Assembly (NCBI RefSeq): GCF_026420865.1
Contig: NZ_JAPCWC010000001.1
Span: forward strand, 124,001-188,000
Direction: 5' to 3'
Length of the DNA: 64,000 bases
Source: Novosphingobium clariflavum
Lineage (GTDB): Bacteria > Pseudomonadota > Alphaproteobacteria > Sphingomonadales > Sphingomonadaceae
Positions 42,067-50,993 of the stretch are shown piece by piece (position 1 is the stretch's first letter; each line of letters begins with the position of its first letter). The notes beneath the pieces were generated by a model, which saw only the letters and a program-made list of their open reading frames with translations, was not told where the DNA came from and ran no database searches. The translations under genes and the position numbers were made by a program.

Positions 42067-44496
42067 TTACTGGGGGCAGACGGCACCGGCCGGATCGGTG
42101 GCGATGCGCAAGTCGGAAATCGTGATGGTGAACGGTGTGCTTGCGCTCAGGGTGAAGGGCTGGCTGATGCCGCCCAGATAGGTGCCGTGATTGCCGAAAC
42201 ACTTCAAGGGGATGCGCAGCGAGGCCCACTTGCCCGGCTGTGCCAGCGCGGTGTCGATCCGGACCGGGCCGGAGCCCAGCGCCAGGGTGACCGGCCCCGT
42301 TGCTGCCTTGTCGACGCGGTAGACCACCTCGACGTTCATGTCGGCGTTGGCTTCGCGCTCCAGCGTGAGGTTGGGGCCGAGCACCGAGGCCTTCCCGGTG
42401 GGCGCAAAGGCCAGCTGGATCGCGCCTTCCTGCCGGTTGGCACTGTCGACCAGCTTCTGGGTGACGCCGGCACCGGTCTCGAGGCGGAACGGCTTGGCAA
42501 CGATGCCGTCAACCACGAACAGGCTGGAATTGGAGGCCGAAGCGTCGATGCCCGGCTCCTCTCCAAGGACGCCGACATGACCGCCCTTGGCGTAGGTCAG
42601 GCCGTAGCCCAGCGGGAACAGCGGATCGTAACCCGCCTGGCCCTTGTTGAGATTGAACTGGGCCGCCGTCTTGGGCCAGGAGAAGGACAGGGTGCCGTGG
42701 AAGTCGGTCTTGCCGCCGACCAGCACGTCGGCCACGCCGTTGCCTTCGGAGCCCGGGAACCAGGCGGCCACGAAGGCGTCGGAGGCATTGAGTTCCGGAT
42801 TGACCCAGAGTGGGCGACCGGAGAGGAATACCGCCACCGTCGGGATGCCGGCGGCCTTCAGCTTCTTCAGCAGAGCCAGCGACTTCTTGTTGCCGGGCTG
42901 GAATTCCAGCGAGCGGATGTCGCCCCGCAGTTCGGCATAAGGTTCCTCGCCGAAGACGACCACGGCGACGTCGGGCTTCGAGGTGAAGTTGCCGTCGGGC
43001 GAAAGCACGGCCTTGCCGCCGCCGGCCTTCAGGGCATCGGCAATGCCGGTATAGATCGAGGTGGCGCCGGGGAAATCGGCATTGGTGTTACCGTCACCCT
43101 GCCACGAGAGCGTCCAGCCGCCGGACTGCCGGCCGATGTCGTCTGCCCCGTCGCCCGCGATCAGCACGGTGGCGCTGCTCTTGATCGGCAGCACGCCCTC
43201 GTTCTTGAGCAGGACAAGGCTCTCACGCACGGCTTGCCGGGCAACGGCGCGGTGCGCGGCGGAGCCCATTTCCTCGGGCTTGCCCTCGAACGGACGGGCG
43301 GCGTCGAACAGGCCGAGCTTCATTTTCACGCGCAGGATGCGGCGCACGGCATCGTCGATGCGGCTCATCGGGATCGTTCCCGCCTTGGCCGCGGCGAGGG
43401 TCGAATCGAACAGGCCCTTCCAGCTGTCCGGCGCCATGGCCATGTCGAGCCCGGCATTGAAGGTCGCCGGGCAATCGGTGTTGGTGCAGCCGGGGATCTG
43501 GCCGTGGCCGTTCCAGTCGCCCACCACAAAGCCATCGAAGCCCATGCGGCCCTTCAGCACATCGGTGAGCAGCGCCTTGTTGCCGTGCATCTTGGTGCCG
43601 TTCCAGCTGGAGAACGAGGCCATGACGGTCATCGTGCCGGCGTTGACGGCGGCGGGATAACCGGCGTCGTGGATGCGGATGAGCGTCGCCTCGTCGACGC
43701 GGGTGTCGCCCTGGTCGATGCCGTCGTGAGTACCGCCGTCACCGAGGAAATGCTTGACGCTGGCGGCCACGCGGCCTGCCTGGATGGTGGTCCGGGTGCC
43801 GGGCGCGCCTTGGAGGCCCTCGACCATGGGCCCTGCATAGGCGGCGACAAGGGCGGGGTCTTCCGAGTAGCCTTCGTAGGCGCGGCCCCACCGGTCATCC
43901 TGCGGGACGGCAAGGGTCGGCCCGAACGCCCAGTCGATGCCGGAGGCGGCGGTTTCGGCGGCGGTGGCCTTGCCGATCTCGCGCATCAGCGCGGGGTCAT
44001 GCATGGCGCCCAGCGCGCTGTTGTGGGGGAACAGCGTGGCGCCCACGACATTGCTGTTGCCGTGCACGGCATCGATGCCGAACATGATCGGGATCGGCTC
44101 GTGCCCGGCGCGCTTTTCCAGCGCAACCGCATTGAAGGCGCGCGACGTGGCAACCCAGGCCGAGGCGGGCGAGCGATCCGGCGCGCCGATCGGCGGCGAA
44201 TTGCCGCCCGCGAGGATCGAGCCGAGCGGGTATTGCTTGAGATCTTCCGGCTTGATCGATGCGGTGTCGGCCTGGATCATCTGGCCGACCTTTTCGCGCA
44301 GGCTCATGCGCGCGATGATCGCGGTGATGCGGGCTTCGGTCTTTGCGTCGACAAGGCCGGGGCTCTTGGCCGCAGGCCACAACTCGGGATGGACCGCGGT
44401 CGGCGCGGGGGCCTTGGGGGTTTCGGCCTGGGCCAGCGCCACGGAGGCGCACGAAGCCAGGGCAACAGTCTGCAACACGCGGTGAATACGCTTCAT
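42067..44496 (-). CDS. GH3 beta-glucosidase / exo-beta-glucan hydrolase
   Basis: An 809-aa periplasmic enzyme with a Sec signal (VALASCASVALA-QA). The GH3 N-domain has ASVKHFLGDGGT and nucleophile D327 in GFVVGDWNGHGQ. The GH3 C-domain (about 420-640) has VVVFGEEPYAE and LFPLGYGLTYAKGG. An extra C-terminal beta domain (about 660-809) is like that of exo-1,3/1,4-beta-glucanases. It would remove glucose from the xyloglucan backbone after alpha-xylosidase action. Start ATG 44496, GAGG 5-6 nt upstream. It is divergent from lacI across 137 bp containing a probable operator. Confidence 0.93.
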   Translation of the reverse strand: MKRIHRVLQTVALASCASVALAQAETPKAPAPTAVHPELWPAAKSPGLVDAKTEARITAIIARMSLREKVGQMIQADTASIKPEDLKQYPLGSILAGGNSPPIGAPDRSPASAWVATSRAFNAVALEKRAGHEPIPIMFGIDAVHGNSNVVGATLFPHNSALGAMHDPALMREIGKATAAETAASGIDWAFGPTLAVPQDDRWGRAYEGYSEDPALVAAYAGPMVEGLQGAPGTRTTIQAGRVAASVKHFLGDGGTHDGIDQGDTRVDEATLIRIHDAGYPAAVNAGTMTVMASFSSWNGTKMHGNKALLTDVLKGRMGFDGFVVGDWNGHGQIPGCTNTDCPATFNAGLDMAMAPDSWKGLFDSTLAAAKAGTIPMSRIDDAVRRILRVKMKLGLFDAARPFEGKPEEMGSAAHRAVARQAVRESLVLLKNEGVLPIKSSATVLIAGDGADDIGRQSGGWTLSWQGDGNTNADFPGATSIYTGIADALKAGGGKAVLSPDGNFTSKPDVAVVVFGEEPYAELRGDIRSLEFQPGNKKSLALLKKLKAAGIPTVAVFLSGRPLWVNPELNASDAFVAAWFPGSEGNGVADVLVGGKTDFHGTLSFSWPKTAAQFNLNKGQAGYDPLFPLGYGLTYAKGGHVGVLGEEPGIDASASNSSLFVVDGIVAKPFRLETGAGVTQKLVDSANRQEGAIQLAFAPTGKASVLGPNLTLEREANADMNVEVVYRVDKAATGPVTLALGSGPVRIDTALAQPGKWASLRIPLKCFGNHGTYLGGISQPFTLSASTPFTITISDLRIATDPAGAVCPQ

Positions 44497-44542
44497 GACA
44501 TCCTCGATATTTCCCAATGGTCCCTGTCTAGGCGATCCGTGA

Positions 44543-44556
44543 TGATTGCGCTACCA
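44543..44556. promoter_or_regulatory. Imperfect LacI-type operator between GH3 and lacI
   Basis: TGATTGCGCTACCA, centred on GCGC, shares 12 of 14 positions with TGATAGCGCTATCA found before the receptor gene. It lies in the divergent promoter region, so it could mediate both repression of GH3 and autoregulation. Confidence 0.5.
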
Positions 44557-44633
44557 TAAACCGTTCCCACGGTTTTTCCGGTTTGCGTTACGCAGGCGCT
44601 TTGCAGGATCGAAAGTCGTGCTACAGGACGGTC

Positions 44634-45728
44634 ATGTCCGACAGTGAGCGCAAACGCCGCAGCTCGAAATCCCGCCAGACCGGGGCCCCGACGATTGCCG
44701 ACGTGGCCGCGCTTGCGGGCGTGTCGATGATGACGGTTTCGCGCGTCATCAATTCCGAACCCAAAGTGCGCCAGGCCACCCGCGATGCCGTCAACGCGGC
44801 GATCGCGCAGCTCAACTACGCGCCGAATCGCGCGGCGCGCAGTCTTGCCGGGGCCTCGCAACTGCGGCTCGGGCTGCTCTATTCGAACCCGTCTGAGGCG
44901 TTCCTCAGTGCCTTTATCGTCGGCAGCCTCGAGGAAGCCGGGCGGTCCGATGTTCAGATCATCGTGCAGAAAGTCGAGGACGGGGAGGATCTGGCGCAAG
45001 TGGCCGAGCGCATGGTCGCGGGCGGCATCCACGGCGTGATCCTGCCGCCGCCGCTCAACGAGGCGATGGAAGTGCTCTCGGTGCTGCGCAAGGCCAACAT
45101 GCCGACCGTGGCGGTGACCACCGCCGAACCGCACGAGGGCATCGCCACGATCATGATCGATGACCGCAGCGCCGCGCGGGAGATGACCAGGCATCTGATC
45201 GATCTCGGCCATCGCCGGGTCGGCTTCATTCTCGGCCACCCGGATCTTTCCGCGAGCGGTGCGCGCCTCGAAGGTTACCGCGAGGCTCTGGTCGAGGCGG
45301 GCATCGCCTTTGATCCGGCGCTCGTCGCTCAGGGCTATTTCACTTATCGTTCGGGGCTGGATGCGGCCGAGGAGCTGCTGTCGCTGGAGGAACAGCCTTC
45401 GGCGATCTTTGCCAGCAATGACGACATGGCCGCCGCCACCGTGGCGATCGCCCATCGCCGCGGGCTGGACGTGCCGGGCGACCTTACCGTCTGCGGTTTC
45501 GACGACGTGGCGCTGGCGACCACGATCTGGCCCGAACTCACCACGATCCAGCAGCCCATCGTCGAGATGAGCCGCCGCGCGGTGGAACTTCTGGTCACGA
45601 TGCTGCGCAACAAGCGCAAGGGCGAGATCGGCGACCAGCGGATCGAGATCGAGTACAAGCTGGTGCGCCGTCAGTCCGACGCCGCCCCGCGCCGCCGTCC
45701 CGTCCTGCGCCCGTCCCTGGGCAACTGA
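44634..45728 (+). CDS. LacI-family transcriptional regulator of the xyloglucan locus
   Basis: A 364-aa repressor-type protein. The N-terminal HTH TIADVAALAGVSMMTVSRVI and hinge NYAPNRAARSLAGAS are followed by a periplasmic-binding-protein-like sugar domain (about 75-345) with the typical PSAIFASNDDMAAATVAIA and VCGFDDVALA. The inducer is presumably a sugar released from xyloglucan. Start ATG 44634 with AGGA about 7 nt upstream. Placement in the centre of the locus and the palindromes at 40051, 44543 and 50900 suggest it controls all three divergent blocks; this is inference. Confidence 0.92.
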   Translation: MSDSERKRRSSKSRQTGAPTIADVAALAGVSMMTVSRVINSEPKVRQATRDAVNAAIAQLNYAPNRAARSLAGASQLRLGLLYSNPSEAFLSAFIVGSLEEAGRSDVQIIVQKVEDGEDLAQVAERMVAGGIHGVILPPPLNEAMEVLSVLRKANMPTVAVTTAEPHEGIATIMIDDRSAAREMTRHLIDLGHRRVGFILGHPDLSASGARLEGYREALVEAGIAFDPALVAQGYFTYRSGLDAAEELLSLEEQPSAIFASNDDMAAATVAIAHRRGLDVPGDLTVCGFDDVALATTIWPELTTIQQPIVEMSRRAVELLVTMLRNKRKGEIGDQRIEIEYKLVRRQSDAAPRRRPVLRPSLGN

Positions 45729-45732
45729 TCCC

Positions 45733-45752
45733 GCCCCCTCGCGCGAGGGGGC
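45733..45752. terminator. Bidirectional terminator between lacI and aldose epimerase
   Basis: GCCCCCTC-GCGC-GAGGGGGC is a perfect 8-bp GC stem with a 4-nt loop in the 36-bp gap between convergent stop codons. Confidence 0.7.
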
Positions 45753-45764
45753 TGGGCGGCGGCT

Positions 45765-46613
45765 TCAGGCGCTGCGGATTCGCATCGTGACGGTGCGGGT
45801 CTCGCCTGGCAGCAGCGGTGCCGGGGCCTCGCGGTTGACGGCGTCGGGCATCGTGCTCTGCGGTTCGGCGCAGAAAAAGTCCTGCCCCGGCGGCACGTAG
45901 AGGTGCAAGTAGGGGGTGTCCTCGCCTTCGAGCACGATGTCGCCGTCGCCGCGCTCGATGCGCAGCTGTCCGGTCCAACCGGCATAGCAGTGATCGACCA
46001 GGTCGGGGCGCTCAAGGGCGGCGCCCTGTTTCCAGTCGCCCAGCGTATCCGCCGTGGCCCGCACGGTGGGAAGCATCTCGGCATCGGCCAGCCAAACGGC
46101 CTTGGCGGTGAAGGCGATTGCGCTCACGCCCCGGCGGGTGAACCAGGGGTGGAAGCCGAGGCCTGCCGGCATCGCGCTGTCGTCGGTATTGGTCAGTTCC
46201 AGGCGCGCTTCGAGGCCATCGGCGGTAAGCCGGAAATGCTGGCGCAGGGTGAAGGCCCAGTTCCAGTCAGGCCCGGCGGCATGGTGGTGGAGCAGGGTGG
46301 CGCGGTCTGCCTCACCGGTTTCCACCGACCAGTTGCCAAGCCATGCGGTGCCGTGCAGCGGGTGCTTCTGCCCCGGCGCGTTGGGCGCCAGCACATGGGC
46401 CTGGCCTTCCCACGTGAAGCGTCCGCCCGCGATGCGGTTGGCGTAAGGGGCGAGCGGGAAGCAGGCGCTGTCGAAAGGCGCGTCGGCGCCTTCCGGCATC
46501 GGCCGCAGGATGTCCTGTCCGCGCCGGGTGAGGGCGCGGACCATGCCGCCACGATGGGGATCGAGGACGAGGCGCCAGTCGCCTGCGCTCAGGACGACCC
46601 CGGTGCTGTTCAT
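45765..46613 (-). CDS. Aldose 1-epimerase (mutarotase) family protein
   Basis: A 282-aa cytoplasmic protein of the GalM-like fold that interconverts alpha and beta anomers of free sugars. Catalytic-type residues are His in KHPLHGTAW and GLGFHPWF and Glu in FFCAEPQS near the C-terminus. In this operon it would supply the anomer needed by xylose dehydrogenase (XylB) or act on galactose. It overlaps the upstream transporter gene by 4 nt, being the last gene of xylX-xylB-xylC-MFS-epimerase. The gene name galM is not assigned because the substrate is uncertain. Confidence 0.85.
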   Translation of the reverse strand: MNSTGVVLSAGDWRLVLDPHRGGMVRALTRRGQDILRPMPEGADAPFDSACFPLAPYANRIAGGRFTWEGQAHVLAPNAPGQKHPLHGTAWLGNWSVETGEADRATLLHHHAAGPDWNWAFTLRQHFRLTADGLEARLELTNTDDSAMPAGLGFHPWFTRRGVSAIAFTAKAVWLADAEMLPTVRATADTLGDWKQGAALERPDLVDHCYAGWTGQLRIERGDGDIVLEGEDTPYLHLYVPPGQDFFCAEPQSTMPDAVNREAPAPLLPGETRTVTMRIRSA

Positions 46614-48013
46614 CCTTCCATGTCCTCAAGCTCGCGTCCGCGCGTCTCGGTGACGGTGGCCCGCACGAAGAAGAACGAGACGGCGGCAGCCAGGGCGTAG
46701 AACACGTAAGTCACCGCCAGGCCCGGGCGTTCGGCGAGCGTGGGGAAGCTGACCGAGATCGCGGCGTTCGCGATCCACTGCGCAAAACCGGCAACGGCAA
46801 GCGCAGAGCCGCGGATCTGGTTGGGGAACATCTCACCCAGCATGACCCACATGACCGGGCCCCAGCTCATGTTGAAGAACACGACGTAGGCATTGGCCGA
46901 AATCAGCGCGATCAGGCCCGAATGGCCGGGCAGGGCAAGTGCGCCGTCGGCGCCGGGAACGGCGGTGGAGAAAGCCCAGGCGACAAGGCCGAGCGTCACC
47001 GCCATGCCCGCCGAACCGATCAGCAGAAGTGGCTTGCGGCCGATCCTGTCGATCAGCGCGATCGCGGCAAGACAGGCGCCGATCGACAGCGCACCGGACA
47101 GGATGTTGATCTGCAGCGCATTGTCTTCGGTAAAGCCGACTGCCTGCCACAGCGTCGCGCCGTAGTAGAACACCACGTTGATGCCGACGAGTTGCTGGAA
47201 CACGGCGATGCCGATGCCCACCCACAGGATCGGGCGGATCTTGCCGGTGGTCTTGTCGACGAGGTCGGACAGGCGGGGGCGGTGGTGGTCGGCGGCGAGC
47301 GACGCGCTGATCTCGGCCACCTTGCGGGTGGCCTGTGCCTCGCCGAACAGGCGCGTCAGCACCGCGTGCGCCTCATCCTTGCGGCCGCGCGCGACGAGGT
47401 AGCGGGGGCTTTCCGGGATCGAGAGCAGGGCCACGAGATAGATCGCGGCGGGAATGGCCTGGAGCCAGAACATCCAGCGCCAGGCCGGGAAGTCCAGCCA
47501 GAGGCTTGCGGTCGACCCGCCAGCCCAGCGCGCCAGTACGAAGTTGGCGACAAAGGCGCCGGTGAGGCCGGAGATGATCATCACCTGCTGCACGCTCGAA
47601 AGACGCCCGCGCAGGTTCGCCGGGGTCATTTCCGAGATGTAGACCGGCGAGGTGACGCTGGCAGCGCCAACGCCAAGGCCGCCGATGATCCGTGCGATGA
47701 TGAAGATCGCCGAAGAGCCGGCGGCGCCTGCCAGCAGCGCGGAAACCAGGAACAGCACGGCGGCCAGCATCATCGTGCCGCGGCGGCCGATGAGGTCGGA
47801 CAGGCGTCCGGCGATGAAGGCGCCGATGGAGGAGCCGACAAGAATCGCGCCCACGTTGACGCCGATGCCCAGGCGGCCCAGCGCGAAGGCGGCTTCGAGG
47901 CCGTTCTGGGTGCCGTTGATGACGCCGGAATCGTAGCCGAACATGAAGCCGCCGATCGTCGCGACCGCGACGACGAGCGCGACCAGGCGCTTGTTGATAT
48001 CGATCCTGTCCAT
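46610..48013 (-). CDS. Sugar-porter MFS transporter (proton symporter type)
   Basis: A 467-aa inner-membrane protein with 12 predicted helices. Sugar-porter signatures are GGFMFGYDSGVINGTQ in helix 1, GRLSDLIGRRGTM after helix 2, PESPRYLVARGR before the central loop, FQQLVGINVVFYYG in helix 7 and a final ETRGRELED. It is most like XylE-type xylose/glucose:H+ symporters; xylose is the natural guess given the xylose dehydrogenase operon. Start 48013. It is coupled to the epimerase gene and follows xylC after 58 bp. Confidence 0.93.
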   Translation of the reverse strand: MDRIDINKRLVALVVAVATIGGFMFGYDSGVINGTQNGLEAAFALGRLGIGVNVGAILVGSSIGAFIAGRLSDLIGRRGTMMLAAVLFLVSALLAGAAGSSAIFIIARIIGGLGVGAASVTSPVYISEMTPANLRGRLSSVQQVMIISGLTGAFVANFVLARWAGGSTASLWLDFPAWRWMFWLQAIPAAIYLVALLSIPESPRYLVARGRKDEAHAVLTRLFGEAQATRKVAEISASLAADHHRPRLSDLVDKTTGKIRPILWVGIGIAVFQQLVGINVVFYYGATLWQAVGFTEDNALQINILSGALSIGACLAAIALIDRIGRKPLLLIGSAGMAVTLGLVAWAFSTAVPGADGALALPGHSGLIALISANAYVVFFNMSWGPVMWVMLGEMFPNQIRGSALAVAGFAQWIANAAISVSFPTLAERPGLAVTYVFYALAAAVSFFFVRATVTETRGRELEDMEG

Positions 48014-48071
48014 CAGGATGTCCTTTCCCGGGGGCCCGCCTGCTGTTGTCTATGGCTGGGCCCGGTTGAAT

Positions 48072-48944
48072 TCAGGTGTTGGCCTTGCGAGGGGGCGCGG
48101 CCGGGACGGCCGTACGGAAAGTGAAAAGATCGCCTGCAAGTGGCTGGCTGGCAAGCTGTTCTTCCGAAAGGCCCTGCCGCGCGCTGGTGGCGAAAGCGGT
48201 GCGCCCGTCTTCGCCGCCAAGCGCGATCTTGGTCACGTTGGAAACCGGGAAGCGTACCTCGTCGGTCAGGGTGCCGTCCGGGGCGAACCGCCGCGCGGCG
48301 CTGCCGGCATAGAAGCCCAGCCAGACGCCGCCTTCGGCATCGCAGATCGCGCCGTCGGGATAGCCCCAGTCGGCGCGGTCTTCGCGGTTGAAGTCGAGGA
48401 AGAGGCTGCCTGCATCCACCGTGCCTGCGGCGGAGACCGCATGGCGGATCACTTTGCGGCCGAGCGTGTCGACATGGTAGACATGCGATCCGCAGGGCGA
48501 GATCGCCGGGCCATTGGTGATCGTGACCGCAGCGAGCCCGGCCTCGTGAACGGCGCCGTTGTCGAGCACGAAGACCTTGCCGGTCTCGCTTTCCTCGAGG
48601 TTGTCCATCGTGCCGAACCAGATGCGGCCTTGCGCGTCGATGGCGGCGTCGTTCAGGCGGTTGTCGGGCAAGTCGGCCTGGATGTCGGCGATCCGCTCGA
48701 ACGCGCCGGTTTCCGGCAGGAAGCGGTGCGGGCCGCTGCGGAGCCCCGCGATCAGGCCGCCTTGCGCAGAGGGGAGCACCCAGCCAACATGCTCGGGAGC
48801 GGGCCAGCTGGAGAGGGCCCGCGCTGCGGGATCGAAGCGGAACACGGTGTTGCGCTTGATGTCGACGAACCACAGGGCGCCGTCGATCCACACCGGGCCT
48901 TCGCCCAGTTCGGCGCCGACCGAAAGGAGATGCTCAGCCTGCAT
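48072..48944 (-). CDS. xylC: Xylonolactonase, SMP-30/gluconolactonase family
   Basis: A 290-aa six-bladed propeller lactonase hydrolysing D-xylono-lactone to xylonate. Metal-site residues are visible: Glu in LGEGPVW (about 13-19), Asn in NRLNDAAIDAQGRIWFGTMD and Asp in YPDGAICDAEGG. It resembles Caulobacter XylC in GALWFVDIK and in the C-terminal GLSEEQLASQPLAG. The choice of xylonolactone over arabino- or gluconolactone follows from the adjacent xylB and xylX. Start ATG 48944, 5 nt after the xylB stop. Confidence 0.9.
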   Translation of the reverse strand: MQAEHLLSVGAELGEGPVWIDGALWFVDIKRNTVFRFDPAARALSSWPAPEHVGWVLPSAQGGLIAGLRSGPHRFLPETGAFERIADIQADLPDNRLNDAAIDAQGRIWFGTMDNLEESETGKVFVLDNGAVHEAGLAAVTITNGPAISPCGSHVYHVDTLGRKVIRHAVSAAGTVDAGSLFLDFNREDRADWGYPDGAICDAEGGVWLGFYAGSAARRFAPDGTLTDEVRFPVSNVTKIALGGEDGRTAFATSARQGLSEEQLASQPLAGDLFTFRTAVPAAPPRKANT

Positions 48945-48949
48945 GGCGA

Positions 48950-49756
48950 TCAGCGCCAGCCGGCGTCGACGAAGTAGTCGTGGCCGGTGCACATGCGCGC
49001 GCCGTCGGAGCTCAGGAACAGCACCAGCGCGGCCACGTCCTGCGGCACGATGCGTCCGGGCAGGCACTGTGCGGCGACGATCTCGGCCTCGCCTTCGGGG
49101 GTGTACCATTTTTCCTGACGCGGGGTCTTCACGTTGCCGGGAACGATGGTGTTGACGCGGATGTTGTCGCCGCCGAGATCGCGGGCCAGGCTGCGGGTCA
49201 GGCCGGAAATCGCCGCCTTGGTGGTCTGGTAGAGCACCAGGTCGGGCAGGGCGAGATGCCAGGAGATCGAGCCGAAGTTGACGATCACGCCGCCGCCGGC
49301 CTCGCGCATCGCCGGCGCCACGGCCTGGGCGGCAAAGAACAGGTGGCGCAGGTTCACGTTCATGCGCTCTTCCCAGAACGCGGGCGTGACGTCGGCGATC
49401 TGGTGGCGGTCGTCGTTGGCGGCATTGTTGACCAGCACGTCGATGCCGCCGAACTCCGCGACGATCGCGGCGATCGTTTCGCGCACGCTGTCGATGTCGA
49501 CAAGATCGAGATGGCGGTAGACCGGCGCGTGGCGTGCGCCCTGCGCCAGGCGCGCGGCCAGTGCCTCGCCTTCGGCATCCTGGATGTCGACGAAGACCAC
49601 TTGCGCGCCCTGCGCGACGAAGCCTTCGACAAGGCCTGCGCCGATGCCGGTGGCGCCGCCGGTGATGATGACGCGGCGGTCCTGGAGTTCGGGGTAGATG
49701 GCGGTGAGGCCGCCCGAGGAGGTCTGAGTGAGCATGGTTCTGTTATGGTCCGTCAT
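48950..49756 (-). CDS. xylB: D-xylose 1-dehydrogenase, short-chain dehydrogenase family
   Basis: A 268-aa NAD-dependent enzyme oxidising D-xylose to xylonolactone. SDR motifs: VIITGGATGIGAG (Rossmann loop), DVLVNNAAND, a catalytic Ser in NFGSISWHL and YQTTKAAISG (YxxxK). It strongly resembles Caulobacter crescentus XylB, for example SISWHLALPDLVLYQTTKA, VVPGNVKT-like TIVPGNVKTPRQEKWYTPEG and CTGHDYFVDAGWR. About 20 extra N-terminal residues precede AIYPELQDRR; ATG 49756 is coupled to the xylX stop, but an internal start is possible. This is the first step of the Weimberg pathway. Confidence 0.94.
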   Translation of the reverse strand: MTDHNRTMLTQTSSGGLTAIYPELQDRRVIITGGATGIGAGLVEGFVAQGAQVVFVDIQDAEGEALAARLAQGARHAPVYRHLDLVDIDSVRETIAAIVAEFGGIDVLVNNAANDDRHQIADVTPAFWEERMNVNLRHLFFAAQAVAPAMREAGGGVIVNFGSISWHLALPDLVLYQTTKAAISGLTRSLARDLGGDNIRVNTIVPGNVKTPRQEKWYTPEGEAEIVAAQCLPGRIVPQDVAALVLFLSSDGARMCTGHDYFVDAGWR

Positions 49757-50880
49757 GCCGCCAGCAGGCCGCGGCGCGCCAGATTGGAGAAGAGTTCGCC
49801 GATCCCGAAGGTCCACGGTGCGGCCTCGGCCGAAGTGGTGACCGAGTTCACCAGCGTGCCGAGACGCGCGCTGGTGATGGTGACGGTGTCGCCCACCTTG
49901 TGGGTGAAACCGCGGCCCGGTTCGTCACGGTCCTGGGTGGGGGCGAACAGCGTGCCGCAGAACAGGGCGAAACCGTCCGGGTACTGGTGCTCGCTCATCG
50001 ACTGGCGGAGCAGGTCCTCGGGATCGCGACTGATTTCGCGCATCGTGCTGTGGCCTTCGAGGACATAGCCGTCCTCGCCCGCGATGGCCATGGCAACGTC
50101 CGCCGTGCGCACGTCTTCCATGGTGAAGCTGTCGTCGAACAGGCGGATGAACGGGCCGAGCGAGCAGGAGGCGTTGTTGTCCTTGGCCTTGCCCAGCAGC
50201 AGCGCCGAGCGTCCTTCGAAGTCGCGCAAGTTGACGTCGTTGCCGAGCGTCGCGCCCGCTGCCTTGCCGTCGGGGCCGGCGATCAGCACGACTTCCGGCT
50301 CAGGGTTGTTCCAGCCCGAATCCGAACGCACACCGACCGGCGCATCGTGGCCGACCGAGGCGAGCACGGGGCACTTGGTGAAGACTTCGGCGTCGGGGCC
50401 GATGGCCACTTCGAGGTACTGCGACCACATGCCTTCGTCGATCAGGGTCTGCTTGAGGGCGTCAGCTTCGGCCGAGCCGGGCACGGTAGAGCGGACCGAG
50501 CCGCCCAGCACCGCTTCGATCTTGCTGCGGATCTCGGCGGCCACGGTATGATCGCCGCGCGCACGTTCCTCGATCACGCGCTCCAGCGCGGAGACGGCAA
50601 AGGTCACCCCGCAGGCCTTGACGCACTGGAGATCGACCGGGCTGAGCAGATGTGCGGTTTCCAGCACTTCGATGCCGCCCATGAGTTCGCCGCCGCTGCG
50701 GGCATCGAGGGCGATCAGCGCCGAGGTGGTGGGGGCGACGCGGGCCATGTCGAACACCTGGCCGCCGCGAATCAGGATCGGGGTCGGCCCTTCGGCGGTC
50801 TCGATGCGTCCAAGGAAGATTCCGTCACGCCAGTCTGCGGGCAGGCCGCGATTTGCGACCGAACCATTATTTTTTGTCAC
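49753..50880 (-). CDS. xylX: 2-keto-3-deoxy-D-xylonate dehydratase, FAH family
   Basis: A 375-aa fumarylacetoacetate-hydrolase-family protein. The C-terminal half has the metal-site pattern EPEVVLIAGPDGKAAGATLG and GNDVNLRDFEGRSALLLGKA. In Caulobacter, XylX of this family dehydrates 2-keto-3-deoxyxylonate to 2-oxoglutarate semialdehyde. Adjacent xylB and xylC make the same role likely here. Start: GTG 50880, with GGAGAGGA about 7 nt upstream. First gene of the minus-strand catabolic operon; divergent from GH74 with a LacI-like site at 50900. The partner genes xylA and xylD are absent from the window. Confidence 0.88.
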   Translation of the reverse strand: MTKNNGSVANRGLPADWRDGIFLGRIETAEGPTPILIRGGQVFDMARVAPTTSALIALDARSGGELMGGIEVLETAHLLSPVDLQCVKACGVTFAVSALERVIEERARGDHTVAAEIRSKIEAVLGGSVRSTVPGSAEADALKQTLIDEGMWSQYLEVAIGPDAEVFTKCPVLASVGHDAPVGVRSDSGWNNPEPEVVLIAGPDGKAAGATLGNDVNLRDFEGRSALLLGKAKDNNASCSLGPFIRLFDDSFTMEDVRTADVAMAIAGEDGYVLEGHSTMREISRDPEDLLRQSMSEHQYPDGFALFCGTLFAPTQDRDEPGRGFTHKVGDTVTITSARLGTLVNSVTTSAEAAPWTFGIGELFSNLARRGLLAA

Positions 50881-50899
50881 CGCTATTCCTCTCCAGGTG

Positions 50900-50913
50900 T
50901 GTTAGCGTTATCT
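50900..50913. promoter_or_regulatory. LacI-type operator between xylX and GH74
   Basis: TGTTAGCGTTATCT matches TGATAGCGCTATCA at 11 of 14 positions, in the 113-bp gap of two divergent operons, 19 nt upstream of the xylX GTG. One repressor here could control uptake/xylose oxidation and the extracellular glycosidases together. Confidence 0.55.
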
Positions 50914-50993
50914 ACGACGAGCAGCGCAACGTCAAGACGGGTCAAGGAAGCCGTCGTCCGCTGATCTGGAAGCGAGAGGAAAAAGGGGAGGCC

